Part shown: positions 55,568-64,000 of the stretch, piece after piece
Numbering within the stretch: the first letter of the stretch is position 1
Layout: every line of letters starts with the position of its first letter
Assembly (NCBI RefSeq): GCF_004959855.1
Contig: NZ_SPNT01000002.1
Span: forward strand, 734,520-798,519
Reading direction: 5' to 3'
Source: Nitratireductor sp. XY-223
GTDB lineage: Bacteria > Pseudomonadota > Alphaproteobacteria > Rhizobiales > Rhizobiaceae
DNA length: 64,000 nucleotides
Position numbers and translations under genes: made by a program
The notes under the pieces: generated by a model
Told to the model about the DNA's origin: nothing
Databases searched by the model: none
Seen by the model: the letters and a program-made list of their open reading frames with translations, nothing else

Positions 55568-57216
55568 ATGCTCTGGAAGCTTTACGCTCCAAGGTGTCGA
55601 TCGGGGTGGTTGCACTGCTGTGGGTCAATTTCGCCCTCCTGGTCGCCCGGGCCGTTTTCGGGACCGAGGCGTCGCTGCCGGTGCTGCTGGGCGGGGGTTT
55701 CGCGATCGCTGCCGCCGCAACCGGAACCTGGTACTTCGACCGCACCGGGCCGGCGACGCGCATCGTCACCTCGATCGCGCAGTTCGCTCTTGTGTCGCTG
55801 CTGGTCTACGGCTTCACCGGATCGCCGCTGCAGATCGACATGCACATGTATTTCTTCGCCTCGCTGGCGGTCAGCGCCGCATGGATCGACTGGCGCTCAA
55901 TCGTCGCCTTTTCCGGCGCGACAGCCCTGCACCACCTCATCCTCTATTTCGTGCTTCCGATGGCCGTTTTCCCCGGCGAATCGGATCTCGCAAGGGTGGC
56001 GCTGCACGCCGTTGTCCTCGTCCTGCAGAGCGGTGTGCTCCTGATCATGTCCTGGTCGGTCGAGCGGTCGCTGATCGCCGCCGAATCGGCAACGGGCGAG
56101 GCTCAGGCCGCGCAGGAGGCGTTGGCCGCCGAATCCGCCAAGGCGGAGGAACTGCACCAGCAGACGGATGAGGAGCGGGCCCAGCGCGATGCCGAAAAGG
56201 AAGAGGCGGCGCGGGAACAGCGCACCGCCATAGAGCAGATCGCCGCCGGGCTCGGTCGCCTTGCCGACCGGGACTTCTCCCGCGGCATCGATGCCGCCTT
56301 CTCCGGCGAACTCGATCAGGTGCGCACAGACTTCAACCGGGCCATTGAACAGCTCCAGTCGGCGCTGCGGGAGGTCAATTCAAGCGCAGGCAACATCAAT
56401 GCCGGCTCTGCCGAAATCCGCAACGCGACCGACGATCTGTCGCGCCGCACCGAACAGCAGGCCGCCTCGCTCGAGGAAACGGCCGCAGCGCTCGGCGAGA
56501 TCACGACAACGGTCCAGAACGCCGTTGAACGGGCCGACGAGGCGCGCAAGATGGTGTCCGAGGCCAAGGTCGACGCGGACGAGTCCGGGGAGATCGTCGA
56601 GAAGGTCATCAAGGCGATGGACGAGATGGAGGGCTCCTCCAAGAAGATCGGCCAGATCATCGGGGTGATCGAGGACATCGCCTTCCAGACCAACCTCCTG
56701 GCGCTCAATGCCGGGGTCGAGGCGGCGCGGGCCGGCGAGGCCGGCAAGGGTTTCGCGGTCGTGGCGCAGGAGGTGCGCGAGCTGGCGCAGCGCGCCTCGA
56801 ACGCGGCCAAGGAGATCACCACGCTGATCGAGGCCAGCGACGGGCACGTCACGTCGAGCGTCGAACTCGTCAACAAGACCGGTGCGGTGCTCAACTCCAT
56901 CGCCGGCAAGGTCGTCGATATCGACCGCCATATCGACGCCATCGCCAGTTCCTCGCGCGAGCAGTCCGCCGGTCTGCAGCAGATCAACGTGGCGGTCAGC
57001 CAGATGGACCAGTTCACCCAGCAGAATGCCGCAATGGTCGAGGAGACCACCGCGTCGACCCACGCGCTGGCGGCCGAACTCGATGGTCTTTCGAACCAGA
57101 TCGCCCGGTTCGAGCTGGGCGAGGCCCCGGCAACGGGGATCGCCGCGCAGGACGAGGCCGAGCCGGCTGATGCGTTTGAGGACGAGCTGGTCTATCAGCA
57201 GGAATCTGCCGCGTAG
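55564..57216 (+). CDS. Methyl-accepting chemotaxis protein with polytopic membrane sensor
   Basis: 550 aa. The N-terminal ~170 residues form about five to six membrane helices with no sizeable periplasmic loop ([87 protein letters not shown]). A coiled coil, a HAMP-like segment and the MA domain ([26 protein letters not shown]) follow. It may sense energy, membrane state or a lipophilic ligand. No NWETF tail. ATG 55564 has AGGAGGAATTCAAC upstream. Confidence 0.92.
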   Translation: MNALEALRSKVSIGVVALLWVNFALLVARAVFGTEASLPVLLGGGFAIAAAATGTWYFDRTGPATRIVTSIAQFALVSLLVYGFTGSPLQIDMHMYFFASLAVSAAWIDWRSIVAFSGATALHHLILYFVLPMAVFPGESDLARVALHAVVLVLQSGVLLIMSWSVERSLIAAESATGEAQAAQEALAAESAKAEELHQQTDEERAQRDAEKEEAAREQRTAIEQIAAGLGRLADRDFSRGIDAAFSGELDQVRTDFNRAIEQLQSALREVNSSAGNINAGSAEIRNATDDLSRRTEQQAASLEETAAALGEITTTVQNAVERADEARKMVSEAKVDADESGEIVEKVIKAMDEMEGSSKKIGQIIGVIEDIAFQTNLLALNAGVEAARAGEAGKGFAVVAQEVRELAQRASNAAKEITTLIEASDGHVTSSVELVNKTGAVLNSIAGKVVDIDRHIDAIASSSREQSAGLQQINVAVSQMDQFTQQNAAMVEETTASTHALAAELDGLSNQIARFELGEAPATGIAAQDEAEPADAFEDELVYQQESAA

Positions 57217-57271
57217 TCCGCACGCGTTGGCGCGGCTTGTGGGGCGCGCCGACTCGGCTTAGCTTCGGCGC

Positions 57272-58408
57272 ATGTATTTGCGCTCAATGTCCGCCGGGAA
57301 CTACCGGTCCCTGCGTTCGATCCGCATGGACCTTGGATCCGTGAACCTCTTTGTCGGCGCCAATGGCGTCGGCAAATCAAATCTCTACCGTGCGCTGCAA
57401 CTCATCAAGGCTTCCGCCGACGGGCGTCTTTCCCATCTGATCGCCGAGGAGGGCGGCATCTATTCGGCCTTCTGGAGCGGTGGAACGCGCAAGCACGAAA
57501 AGGCGCGCATCACCCTTGCGGCGGAGATCGTCGACGAGCAGACGGGCATCGTCTACCGGTACAGCATCGAAGCCGGCTTCAAGCCGGCCGAGCCGTCGGC
57601 GGGTTTTTCCCACGAAGCGCAGATCAAGAAAGAGGAGCTGACTGTCGATACGGGCAGGCGGCCGGTGGTGACCATGCGGCGCGAGGGCTCGCATATCTCC
57701 GCGCGCGGCGAATCCGGCAGGATGGAGGACTATCCCGAGCAGGCCCTGACCTCGGAGACAGCGCTGTTCATGCTCGGCGATGCGGGCCGCTATCCCGAAA
57801 TCAGCACCCTGCGGCACATCATCGGGCAATGGCGGTTCTATCACGGGTTCCGTTCCGATGCCGGATCTCCCCTGCGTCAGCCGTGCCTGGCGATCACCGC
57901 GCCGATGCTCGAGGAGGACGGGGCCAATATCGCCGCGGTGTTCGCAACGATCGCCCATACGCGGCAGGACACGATCGATCTCGACCGCGCCGTCTACGAC
58001 GCGTTTTCCGGCGCAGCGCTTTCCGTTCCGGTGCCCGAGGAATATGCCAGTTTCGGGCTGGTTTTCCCGGATTTTCCGCAACGCATCTTCCAGCCGCGCG
58101 AACTGTCCGACGGGCAGATCCGCTTCCTCGCACTGGCGGCGGCGCTGATGTCCTATCGCCGGCCGCCCTTCATCGCTCTCAACGAGCCGGAGGCCAGCCT
58201 GCATCCGGACATGCTGCCGGCGCTTGCCGGCATGATCGCCAGTGCCTCGGCGGACAGCCAGGTCTGGGTTGTCACCCATTCCGGGGCGCTCGCGGATGCG
58301 CTCGGCGAGCGCTGCGGCGTGCGCCCGAAAACCGTCATCCGCCAGGACGGCGCCACCTGGATCGAGGGCATGACGCTGACCGGGGCGATGGACGACGAGG
58401 AAGACTGA
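57272..58408 (+). CDS. Solitary AAA (OLD/RecF-like) ATPase
   Basis: 378 aa. N-terminal Walker A GANGVGKS (residues 29-36) follows LRSIRMDLGSVNLFVG. The C-terminal AAA_21-type motor shows ELSDGQIRFLALAAALMSYRRPPFIALNEPEASLHPDML and WVVTHSGALADAL. The middle (about 60-270) is a variable insertion. No TOPRIM nuclease domain is in the protein, and no nuclease gene is adjacent. Function unknown; relatives are sometimes part of defence modules. Confidence 0.88.
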   Translation: MYLRSMSAGNYRSLRSIRMDLGSVNLFVGANGVGKSNLYRALQLIKASADGRLSHLIAEEGGIYSAFWSGGTRKHEKARITLAAEIVDEQTGIVYRYSIEAGFKPAEPSAGFSHEAQIKKEELTVDTGRRPVVTMRREGSHISARGESGRMEDYPEQALTSETALFMLGDAGRYPEISTLRHIIGQWRFYHGFRSDAGSPLRQPCLAITAPMLEEDGANIAAVFATIAHTRQDTIDLDRAVYDAFSGAALSVPVPEEYASFGLVFPDFPQRIFQPRELSDGQIRFLALAAALMSYRRPPFIALNEPEASLHPDMLPALAGMIASASADSQVWVVTHSGALADALGERCGVRPKTVIRQDGATWIEGMTLTGAMDDEED

Positions 58409-58526
58409 ACGGCCGGGATGGCGGGCGAACTTGCCCGAAAAGCCGGCTGGGCGTACCGTCGACATCAGCCAATCTGCTTGGGACTTGCCGGATTGGAAGG
58501 TTTTTCCGGCAAAAAGGAGGAAGAAG

Positions 58527-58946
58527 ATGGTTGAAGCACTCATACCCTATGGCGGCAGCATTATCGGCCTGATGATCACCGGGATCATCATCCTGGCCCT
58601 CGGACCCGCCGTTGCTGCCAGAAAGGCCAGCGCGGCGATCACGCCGGGATCGGAGCCGGACAGGAACTACGACGACGCCATCTATCGGCTGCACCGATGC
58701 CATGTGAACGCGGTCGAGAACTATGCCCAGTTCGCCATACCGACGCTGTTTGCCATGCTCCTGGGGGCCTCGGTCACCTGGGTCGCCGTCCTGGTGTGGG
58801 CGACCGTCGTCGCACGTCTGGCATACTCGATCGTCTACCTGCAGAAGATCGGACAGCCGGCGCAGAGCGTGCGGTCGTTCATCTACGTGGCCTCTTGGAT
58901 CTTCAACATCGCGATGGTGATCCTGGTCATACTGGCGGTGCTCTAG
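58527..58946 (+). CDS. MAPEG-family membrane protein
   Basis: 139 aa, four hydrophobic helices. RLHRCHVNAVENYAQFAIPTLFAMLLGAS is the MAPEG signature (N-x-x-E-N/x-x-P). AAAGGAGGAAGAAG precedes ATG 58527, which is favoured over a longer frame. It is the second MAPEG protein in the window and is only distantly like the one at 11821. Substrate unknown. Confidence 0.87.
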   Translation: MVEALIPYGGSIIGLMITGIIILALGPAVAARKASAAITPGSEPDRNYDDAIYRLHRCHVNAVENYAQFAIPTLFAMLLGASVTWVAVLVWATVVARLAYSIVYLQKIGQPAQSVRSFIYVASWIFNIAMVILVILAVL

Positions 58947-59064
58947 GAACCGGCACAATCCGGTCGGCCGGCGTCCGTCCCGGATCGCCGGGGCCGTAAT
59001 TGACGGGCGCGTCGGCAGACGATTGAGCCATGTCAATGCGGAGCGCGTCACAATGTGCGACAAG

Positions 59065-59097
59065 CCGACCGGCAGGTGCATGGCACCTGCCGGTTGG
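59065..59097 (+). promoter_or_regulatory. 15-bp hairpin overlapping the uspA ribosome-binding site
   Basis: The stem arms are CCGACCGGCAGGTGC (59065-59079) and GCACCTGCCGGTTGG (59083-59097), with loop ATG and one G-U pair. The last two G of the stem (59096-59097) belong to the Shine-Dalgarno GGAGA (59096-59100). This is a candidate cis-acting translational control or temperature-sensing structure. Confidence 0.65.
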
Positions 59098-59108
59098 AGA
59101 TAACACCC

Positions 59109-59516
59109 ATGTATAAAAACATCCTTGTTCCAGTCCTTATCGGCGAAGATCACGATACGCAGCCATCCTTTCTCGCAGCCCGCACGCTCGCGGATGAAGG
59201 CGCCAATTTCACCGTGCTGCACGTCATGGAGGCGATCCCGAGCTTCGTGGCAACGCAATTGCCGAAGGATGCCCTCGACAGATCGCGTGACCACGCCGAG
59301 AAGGCCCTGATCAAGTCCGCCGCCGCCCTGCCGGGGGCGTCGACGCATCTCGCGGTCGGCCATGCCGGGCGATTCATCGTCGATTATGCCGAAGAGCACG
59401 GTGTCGACTGCATCATCATCGCCTCGCACAGGCCGGGCATCGAAGACTATTTCCTCGGCTCGACCGCCGCCAGGGTGGTGCGCCATGCCCAGTGTGCGGT
59501 GCATGTCATCCGCTGA
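59109..59516 (+). CDS. Universal stress protein (UspA family)
   Basis: 135 aa. MYKNILVPVLIGEDHDTQPSFLAARTLADEGANFTVLHVMEA is the N-terminal alpha/beta half. The C-terminal ATP-site motif reads IIIASHRPGIEDYFLGSTAARVVRHAQCAVHVIR, the Gx2Gx9GS/T pattern in altered form (GIEDYFLGSTA). It likely binds nucleotide and is induced by stress. Translation may be controlled by the hairpin directly upstream. Confidence 0.9.
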   Translation: MYKNILVPVLIGEDHDTQPSFLAARTLADEGANFTVLHVMEAIPSFVATQLPKDALDRSRDHAEKALIKSAAALPGASTHLAVGHAGRFIVDYAEEHGVDCIIIASHRPGIEDYFLGSTAARVVRHAQCAVHVIR

Positions 59517-59654
59517 CCCACGGATTGTCGCCGGCCCTCAGCGATAACGTGCTAAGCTCGGTGGCAGTTTCACCCCGTCGGACACCTTGGCCGGTGCCGT
59601 GCGGCGTGCCCTTGCCGCCGGGCGCCAGGGCGAACACATGACCGGGAGCACAAA

Positions 59655-60632
59655 ATGGCAACCACCGACCAGATTCCGACGAATTCCGGCTTCCATGCAA
59701 AAAGCACCGGTTCCGAGGTTCTTTCCGGCATTGATCTGACCGGAAAGACCGTGATCGTGACCGGCGGCTACAGCGGGATCGGACTGGAAGCGGCGCGCTG
59801 TCTGGCGCGCAACGGGGCCTCGGTCATCGTGCCGGTTCGCTCGCCCGACAAGGCAAAGGAGAACCTCGCCGATATGCAGGGCGATGTGAAGACCGCGCCG
59901 ATGGACCTCGCCGATCTCGCATCGATCCGGAAATTCGCGGATTCGATCCTGGAATTCAGTCCGCGCCTCGACCTTCTGATCAACAATGCCGGCATCATGG
60001 CCTGCCCGGAGGCCCGGGTCGGTCCCGGTTGGGAGTCCCAGTTCGGCGTCAACCACATGGGCCATTTCGCCCTGACTACGGCCTTGCTCGACCTTCTGAA
60101 GAAGACATCCGGGGCAAGGGTTGTCGCACTCTCGTCAACGGCCCACAAACTGACCGACATGCGCTGGGACGACATACAGTACGACAGGACCGACTATGAC
60201 AAATGGCAGGCATACGGCCAGGCAAAGACCGCCAACGCCCTGTTTGCCAACGGGTTGTCGCGGCGCTTGGCGGACAGCGGGGGCCTGGCGTTCTCGGTCC
60301 ACCCGGGCGGGATCTTCACGCCCCTGCAGCGACACCTGCCGCAGGAAGAGATGATCGCGCTCGGCTGGCTGGACGAAAGCGGCGAGCCGTCGGAACCCGC
60401 CAAGCAGGGATTCAAGAACCCGGAGCAGGGCGCATCCACCACCCTGTGGGCGGCAACCTCGACGAAGCTTGAAGGAAAACCGGGCGTTTATTGCGAGGAT
60501 TGCGACATTGCCGCGATCACCGATCCGGATAGCCCCTATGCCCGGTATATGGGCGTCGATCCGCACGCCTGCAGCGACGAATCCGCCGAGCGGCTCTGGG
60601 AGATCAGCGAAAAGCTGTTGGCGAAGGCTTAA
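59655..60632 (+). CDS. Short-chain dehydrogenase/reductase
   Basis: 325 aa. Cofactor-binding TGGYSGIG (residues ~36-43, GxxxGxG) and NNAGIM; the catalytic Tyr-Lys pair is in YGQAKTA, with the Ser in LSSTAHK. The length and C-terminal DPHACSDESAERLWEISEKLL match the retinol-dehydrogenase-like/light-dependent protochlorophyllide reductase-like group. Substrate unknown. Convergent with fsa. Confidence 0.9.
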   Translation: MATTDQIPTNSGFHAKSTGSEVLSGIDLTGKTVIVTGGYSGIGLEAARCLARNGASVIVPVRSPDKAKENLADMQGDVKTAPMDLADLASIRKFADSILEFSPRLDLLINNAGIMACPEARVGPGWESQFGVNHMGHFALTTALLDLLKKTSGARVVALSSTAHKLTDMRWDDIQYDRTDYDKWQAYGQAKTANALFANGLSRRLADSGGLAFSVHPGGIFTPLQRHLPQEEMIALGWLDESGEPSEPAKQGFKNPEQGASTTLWAATSTKLEGKPGVYCEDCDIAAITDPDSPYARYMGVDPHACSDESAERLWEISEKLLAKA

Positions 60633-60717
60633 CCGGACAAGGCAGTGAAGGCGATGTCCTGTCGCCCTCACCACGGCGGCCGATCCGGTGACCGCCCGCA
60701 TATGCTCGATCGGCGGA

Positions 60718-61371
60718 TCAGCCGATCGACTGGCCGGTCTTGGCCCAGTCGGCGAGGAAGGCCTCCAGGCCCTTGTCGGTCAGCGGATGTTTGACGAGCG
60801 CGCGCAGCGTCGCCGGAGGGACGGTGGCGACATCGGCGCCGATCAGGGCGGCTTCCTTGACATGGTTCACGGTGCGGATCGAAGCCGCGAGAATCTCGGT
60901 CTCGAACTCGTAATTGTCATAGATCCTTCGGATATCGGCGATGATCTCCATGCCGTCGATCGCCGTATCGTCCAGGCGGCCGATGAAGGGCGAGATGAAG
61001 GTCGCGCCGGCCTTGGCGGCCAGCAGCGCCTGGTTGGCCGAGAAGCACAGGGTCACATTGACCTGCTGACCGGCCGTGGTCAGCGCCTTGCAGGCCTTCA
61101 GCCCGTCGAAGGTCAGCGGCACCTTGATGCAGATGTTGTCGGCGATCTTCGAGAGGACCGCGGCCTCGGTCATCATGCCGTCGAAATCGGTTGCCGTGAC
61201 CTCGGCCGAAACCGGGCCGTCAACGATCGAGCAGATTTCCTTCGTCACGTCCATGATGTCCCGTCCGGCCTTCATGACCAGCGACGGGTTGGTGGTCACG
61301 CCATCGAGCAGGCCAAGCGCATTCAATTCCTGGATTTCGCTGACATCTGCCGTATCGACAAAAAATTTCAT
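60718..61371 (-). CDS. fsa: Fructose-6-phosphate aldolase / transaldolase TalC-type
   Basis: 217 aa, the short transaldolase family (TalC/FSA). The Schiff-base lysine is K83 in [15 protein letters not shown]-terminal [13 protein letters not shown] and [13 protein letters not shown] are canonical. In alphaproteobacteria this length is annotated as transaldolase; phylogenetic groups differ in activity, so aldolase versus transaldolase is open. It is divergent from priA, as in other rhizobia. Confidence 0.92.
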   Translation of the reverse strand: MKFFVDTADVSEIQELNALGLLDGVTTNPSLVMKAGRDIMDVTKEICSIVDGPVSAEVTATDFDGMMTEAAVLSKIADNICIKVPLTFDGLKACKALTTAGQQVNVTLCFSANQALLAAKAGATFISPFIGRLDDTAIDGMEIIADIRRIYDNYEFETEILAASIRTVNHVKEAALIGADVATVPPATLRALVKHPLTDKGLEAFLADWAKTGQSIG

Positions 61372-61453
61372 TGTGTGTCTCGTCTCTCATGAGCGGTTAA
61401 TTGGCGGTCGCGGGTTTTCTTTAGATGAAACGCGGGGCAAGGTCACCCTCAAG

Positions 61454-63652
61454 ATGAAAGATTCGCCGCTCCTGCCGCTGACCGACCAGCCGGTTGCAAT
61501 CGTGCCGGTGCTGTTGCCGCTGCCGACGATGCAGGCCTATTCCTATGCCGTGCCGGACGACGTCGCCGTGCGGCCGGGATCGGTCGTGCAGGTGCCGCTC
61601 GGACCGCGGCAGGTGGCGGGGATCGTCTGGGACGGCAAGACCGATGATGTCGATCCGGAAAAACTGCGCCCCATAACGCTTGCCTTCGACTGCCCGCCGA
61701 TTGCCGGTGACATGCGCCGCTTTCTCGACTGGGTCGCAGCCTACACTTTGTCGCCGCCCGGACTGGTGGCCCGCATGGCGCTGCGCGCGCCGGCCGCCTT
61801 CGAGCCTGAGGCGCCGACGGAAGGCGTACGGCTGACCGAACGGCGCCCGGAGCGCATGACGTCGGCGCGCGAACGGGTGCTGTCGCTTGCCGCGGACGGA
61901 TTCGGCTGGACACGGACCGGCCTGGCCCGCGCCGCAGGCGTTTCGGTAAGCGTCGTCGACGGGCTTTTGAAACAGCATGTGTTCGAGACGATCCAGATTC
62001 CGCCGCAACCGGTCGTGCCCTATCCGGACCCGGCGTTCCGGCTGCCGGAGCTGAGCCCCGACCAGCGAGAGGCCGCCGATCTTCTGACCGCGCCGCAGGA
62101 CAGTGCCGCGCCGGTCTTCCTCATCGACGGCGTCACCGGATCCGGCAAGACCGAGGTCTATTTCGAGGCCGTTGCCGAGGCGATCCTTGCCGGAAGGCAG
62201 GTGCTCATCCTGCTGCCGGAGATCGCGCTGACCTCGGCCTTCCTCGACCGGTTCGAGCGCCGCTTCGGCTGCCGGCCGGCCGAGTGGCACTCCGATGTCC
62301 CACCGCGCATGCGCGAACGGGTGTGGCGGCAAGCCGCGACCGGCGACATCCGGGTTGTCGCCGGGGCCCGCTCTGCGCTGTTCCTGCCGTTCGACAATCT
62401 CGGCCTGATCGTCGTCGACGAGGAGCACGACAGCGCCTACAAGCAGGAAGACCGGGTGTTCTACAACGCCCGGGACATGGCCGTGGTGCGCGCCCATATC
62501 GGGCGGTTTCCCGCCATACTCGCATCGGCCACGCCGTCCATCGAAAGCCGGGTCAATGCCGACAGCGGCAAATACCGGCGCATTCACCTGCCGGAGCGCT
62601 TCGGCGGCGCAGCCCTGCCGGACCTCAAGCTGATCGACATGCGGCGCGATCCGCCGGCGCGCGGCGGTTTCCTCTCTCCGAAACTGATTGAGGCCGTCGG
62701 CAAAACCATCGAAGGCGGCGAACAGGCGCTGCTTTTCCTCAACCGGCGCGGCTACGCCCCGCTGACGCTGTGCCGGGTGTGCGGCCACCGTTTCCAGTGC
62801 CCAGACTGTTCGGCCTGGCTGGTCGAGCACCGGTTCCGGCGCCAGCTGCAGTGCCATCATTGCGGCCACGCGGAACCGACGCCGGAGGCGTGCCCGGAAT
62901 GCGGTACGCTCGACCATCTCGTCGCCTGCGGCCCCGGCGTCGAGCGCATCGCCGAGGAGGTCGACCGGCATTTTCCCGGCGCGCGCACGATCGTGCTTTC
63001 CTCCGACATGACCGGCGGCGTGCGCCGCCTGCGGCTGGAACTGGAAGCCATCGCCAAGGGCGAGGTTGATATCGTCATCGGCACGCAGCTCGTCGCAAAG
63101 GGGCACAATTTTCCGATGATGACGCTTGTCGGCATCGTCGACGCCGATCTCGGGCTCGCCAATGGCGACCCGCGCGCCGCGGAACGCACATTCCAACTGC
63201 TGTCGCAGGTGACCGGGCGTGCCGGGCGGTCGGGGCGCCGCAGCCGCGGCCTCCTGCAGACCTACCAGCCGCAGCATCCGGTTATCCAGGCGATTGTCTC
63301 CGGCGACGCTGAGTCGTTCTACGCGCGCGAGATCGACGAGCGCGAACGGGCAAAGCTGCCGCCGTTCGGGCGCATGGCGGCGCTGATCGTCTCGGCGGCC
63401 GACCGGCCGGAAGCGGAAGCGCATGCGCGCGGCCTGCGGCGCGCCGCGCCCGCGGCGCACGATATCCAGGTGCTGGGGCCAGCGGAGGCGCCGATGGCGC
63501 TGATCCGCGGGCGCTATCGCTACCGGCTGCTTGTCCACGGTGGCCGGCAGTCGGACCTCCAGGCCTTTGTCGCGAAGATGATCGAGAACGGACCGAATCC
63601 GCGGGGGTCCGTGCGCGTGCAGATCGATATCGACCCGCAGAGTTTCATGTGA
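61454..63652 (+). CDS. priA: Primosomal protein N' (replication restart helicase) PriA
   Basis: 732 aa. N-terminal 3'-DNA-binding domain (about 10-110), winged-helix part, then DEAH-type helicase: Walker A TGSGKTEVY, motif II DEEHD, ASATPSIES. The zinc-binding cysteines lie in CRVCGHRFQCPDCS and CHHCGHAEPTPEACPECG. The second helicase domain includes LVAKGHNFPMMTLVGIVDAD and QVTGRAGRSGR. It restarts stalled forks. ATG 61454 (MKDSPLLPLTDQPV) is chosen; upstream frame sequence is the fsa shadow. Confidence 0.97.
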   Translation: MKDSPLLPLTDQPVAIVPVLLPLPTMQAYSYAVPDDVAVRPGSVVQVPLGPRQVAGIVWDGKTDDVDPEKLRPITLAFDCPPIAGDMRRFLDWVAAYTLSPPGLVARMALRAPAAFEPEAPTEGVRLTERRPERMTSARERVLSLAADGFGWTRTGLARAAGVSVSVVDGLLKQHVFETIQIPPQPVVPYPDPAFRLPELSPDQREAADLLTAPQDSAAPVFLIDGVTGSGKTEVYFEAVAEAILAGRQVLILLPEIALTSAFLDRFERRFGCRPAEWHSDVPPRMRERVWRQAATGDIRVVAGARSALFLPFDNLGLIVVDEEHDSAYKQEDRVFYNARDMAVVRAHIGRFPAILASATPSIESRVNADSGKYRRIHLPERFGGAALPDLKLIDMRRDPPARGGFLSPKLIEAVGKTIEGGEQALLFLNRRGYAPLTLCRVCGHRFQCPDCSAWLVEHRFRRQLQCHHCGHAEPTPEACPECGTLDHLVACGPGVERIAEEVDRHFPGARTIVLSSDMTGGVRRLRLELEAIAKGEVDIVIGTQLVAKGHNFPMMTLVGIVDADLGLANGDPRAAERTFQLLSQVTGRAGRSGRRSRGLLQTYQPQHPVIQAIVSGDAESFYAREIDERERAKLPPFGRMAALIVSAADRPEAEAHARGLRRAAPAAHDIQVLGPAEAPMALIRGRYRYRLLVHGGRQSDLQAFVAKMIENGPNPRGSVRVQIDIDPQSFM

Positions 63653-63670
63653 CGTCACGGGGGAGCACCA

Positions 63671-64000
63671 ATGATCGCGTTTTACTGGCCGGGCAGCACC
63701 GGGGAATGGCTGGCTTTCATCGTGGCGGCGGTCACCGTCGGCTTCGGACTGCTGCTGTTCCTGATGCCGCGACTGTCGTTTCGCATCCTGCGCCTGAAGC
63801 CGCTGGATGAACGCCCGGATGCGATCGCCGAGGGTCGCGCCACCCTGGCCGGCTTTTATCTCGGTTGCGGCCTGAGCTGCCTGCTGCTGGCACAGCCGCT
63901 GCTCTACTTGGCACTCGGCCTTTCCTGGGCCTTCACGGCGCTCGGCAGGCTTGTCTCCATCCTGTTCGACCGGGCCGGAACGCCGTTCAACTGGGCATCG
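63671..64000 (+). CDS. Small membrane protein, DUF4345-like (C-terminus outside window)
   Basis: 110 codons are visible from ATG 63671 and the frame is open at the window end. It begins MIAFYWPGSTGEWLAFIVAAV and has about three to four hydrophobic helices (FIVAAVTVGFGLLLFLMP, LAGFYLGCGLSCLLLAQPLLYLALGLSWAF). The EGRATLAGFYLG...LGRLVSILFDRAGTPFN pattern resembles DUF4345-type four-helix proteins. Function unknown. It starts 19 nt after priA. Confidence 0.6.
   Translation, partial: MIAFYWPGSTGEWLAFIVAAVTVGFGLLLFLMPRLSFRILRLKPLDERPDAIAEGRATLAGFYLGCGLSCLLLAQPLLYLALGLSWAFTALGRLVSILFDRAGTPFNWAS

Noticed and set aside
57272-58946. Defence island built around the AAA ATPase
   Set aside because: No nuclease, toxin, methyltransferase or mobile element is nearby; neighbours are ordinary chromosomal genes.
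61421-63658. A 745-codon minus-strand frame opposite priA
   Set aside because: Same reason; priA carries all helicase and zinc motifs on the plus strand.

Overview
The window is about 64 kb of GC-rich chromosome from an alphaproteobacterium. It is most likely a member of the Hyphomicrobiales (Rhizobiales), plausibly a marine or halotolerant genus. The evidence is gene order: dapF-mtaB-ftsY, ffh-chorismate mutase-rpsP-rimM-trmD-rplS, sdhCDAB, zapE then mdh-sucCDAB-lpdA, and divergent fsa and priA. An Omp19-type lipoprotein and the [13 protein letters not shown] form of the chemoreceptor hairpin fit as well. The marine hint is a cupin with DMSP-lyase-type metal ligands; the taxonomic placement is inference. 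I found no rRNA, tRNA, CRISPR array, prophage or insertion sequence.

Layout. 1-5.9 kb: start of ftsY, mtaB, dapF, an NAPE-PLD-like hydrolase, an Lrp regulator divergent from a Cys/Met gamma-lyase family enzyme, and a cupin. 6-11 kb: a membrane adenylate cyclase, a large Cache-type chemoreceptor behind a CtrA-like site, a rhodanese and an XRE regulator. 11.2-19.2 kb is the most accessory part. It holds an operon SRPBCC-MAPEG-ArsR-SRPBCC with an operator inside its promoter, a degenerate MBL-fold protein, an ABC-transporter membrane domain without ATPase divergent from a TetR regulator, a CMD-family protein, a DMSP-lyase-like cupin, a GNAT and a DHA2-type MFS exporter. 19.5-24.1 kb: the SRP/ribosome/tRNA-modification cluster. 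24.1-31.6 kb: GST-like protein, CorA, an amino-acid ABC importer lacking a local ATPase, leuC, a GGDEF protein, a small secreted protein and a GNAT.

31.8-35.3 kb carries sdhCDAB behind a clear promoter and an Irr (ICE)-like palindrome. 35.3-41 kb holds an APC permease, an exported MsrA, a YHYH-domain protein, an Omp19-like lipoprotein and zapE. 41.2-50.75 kb is the TCA-cycle block mdh-sucC-sucD-sucA-sucB-[unknown secreted protein]-lpdA, with strong palindromes before mdh and before sucA. 50.8-64 kb holds a TraB/GumN protein, a nitroreductase, xerC, an acyltransferase, a small membrane protein translationally coupled to a membrane chemoreceptor, a solitary AAA ATPase, a MAPEG protein, a UspA protein behind a 15-bp hairpin, an SDR, fsa, priA and the start of a small membrane protein.

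No single system here is demonstrably new. The best candidates for follow-up are: (i) the 55.2 kb small membrane protein/chemoreceptor pair; (ii) the unknown exported protein inside the suc-lpd operon; (iii) the TetR/orphan ABC-TMD pair with two matching operator palindromes; (iv) the hairpin embedding part of the uspA ribosome-binding site; (v) the DMSP-lyase-like cupin.
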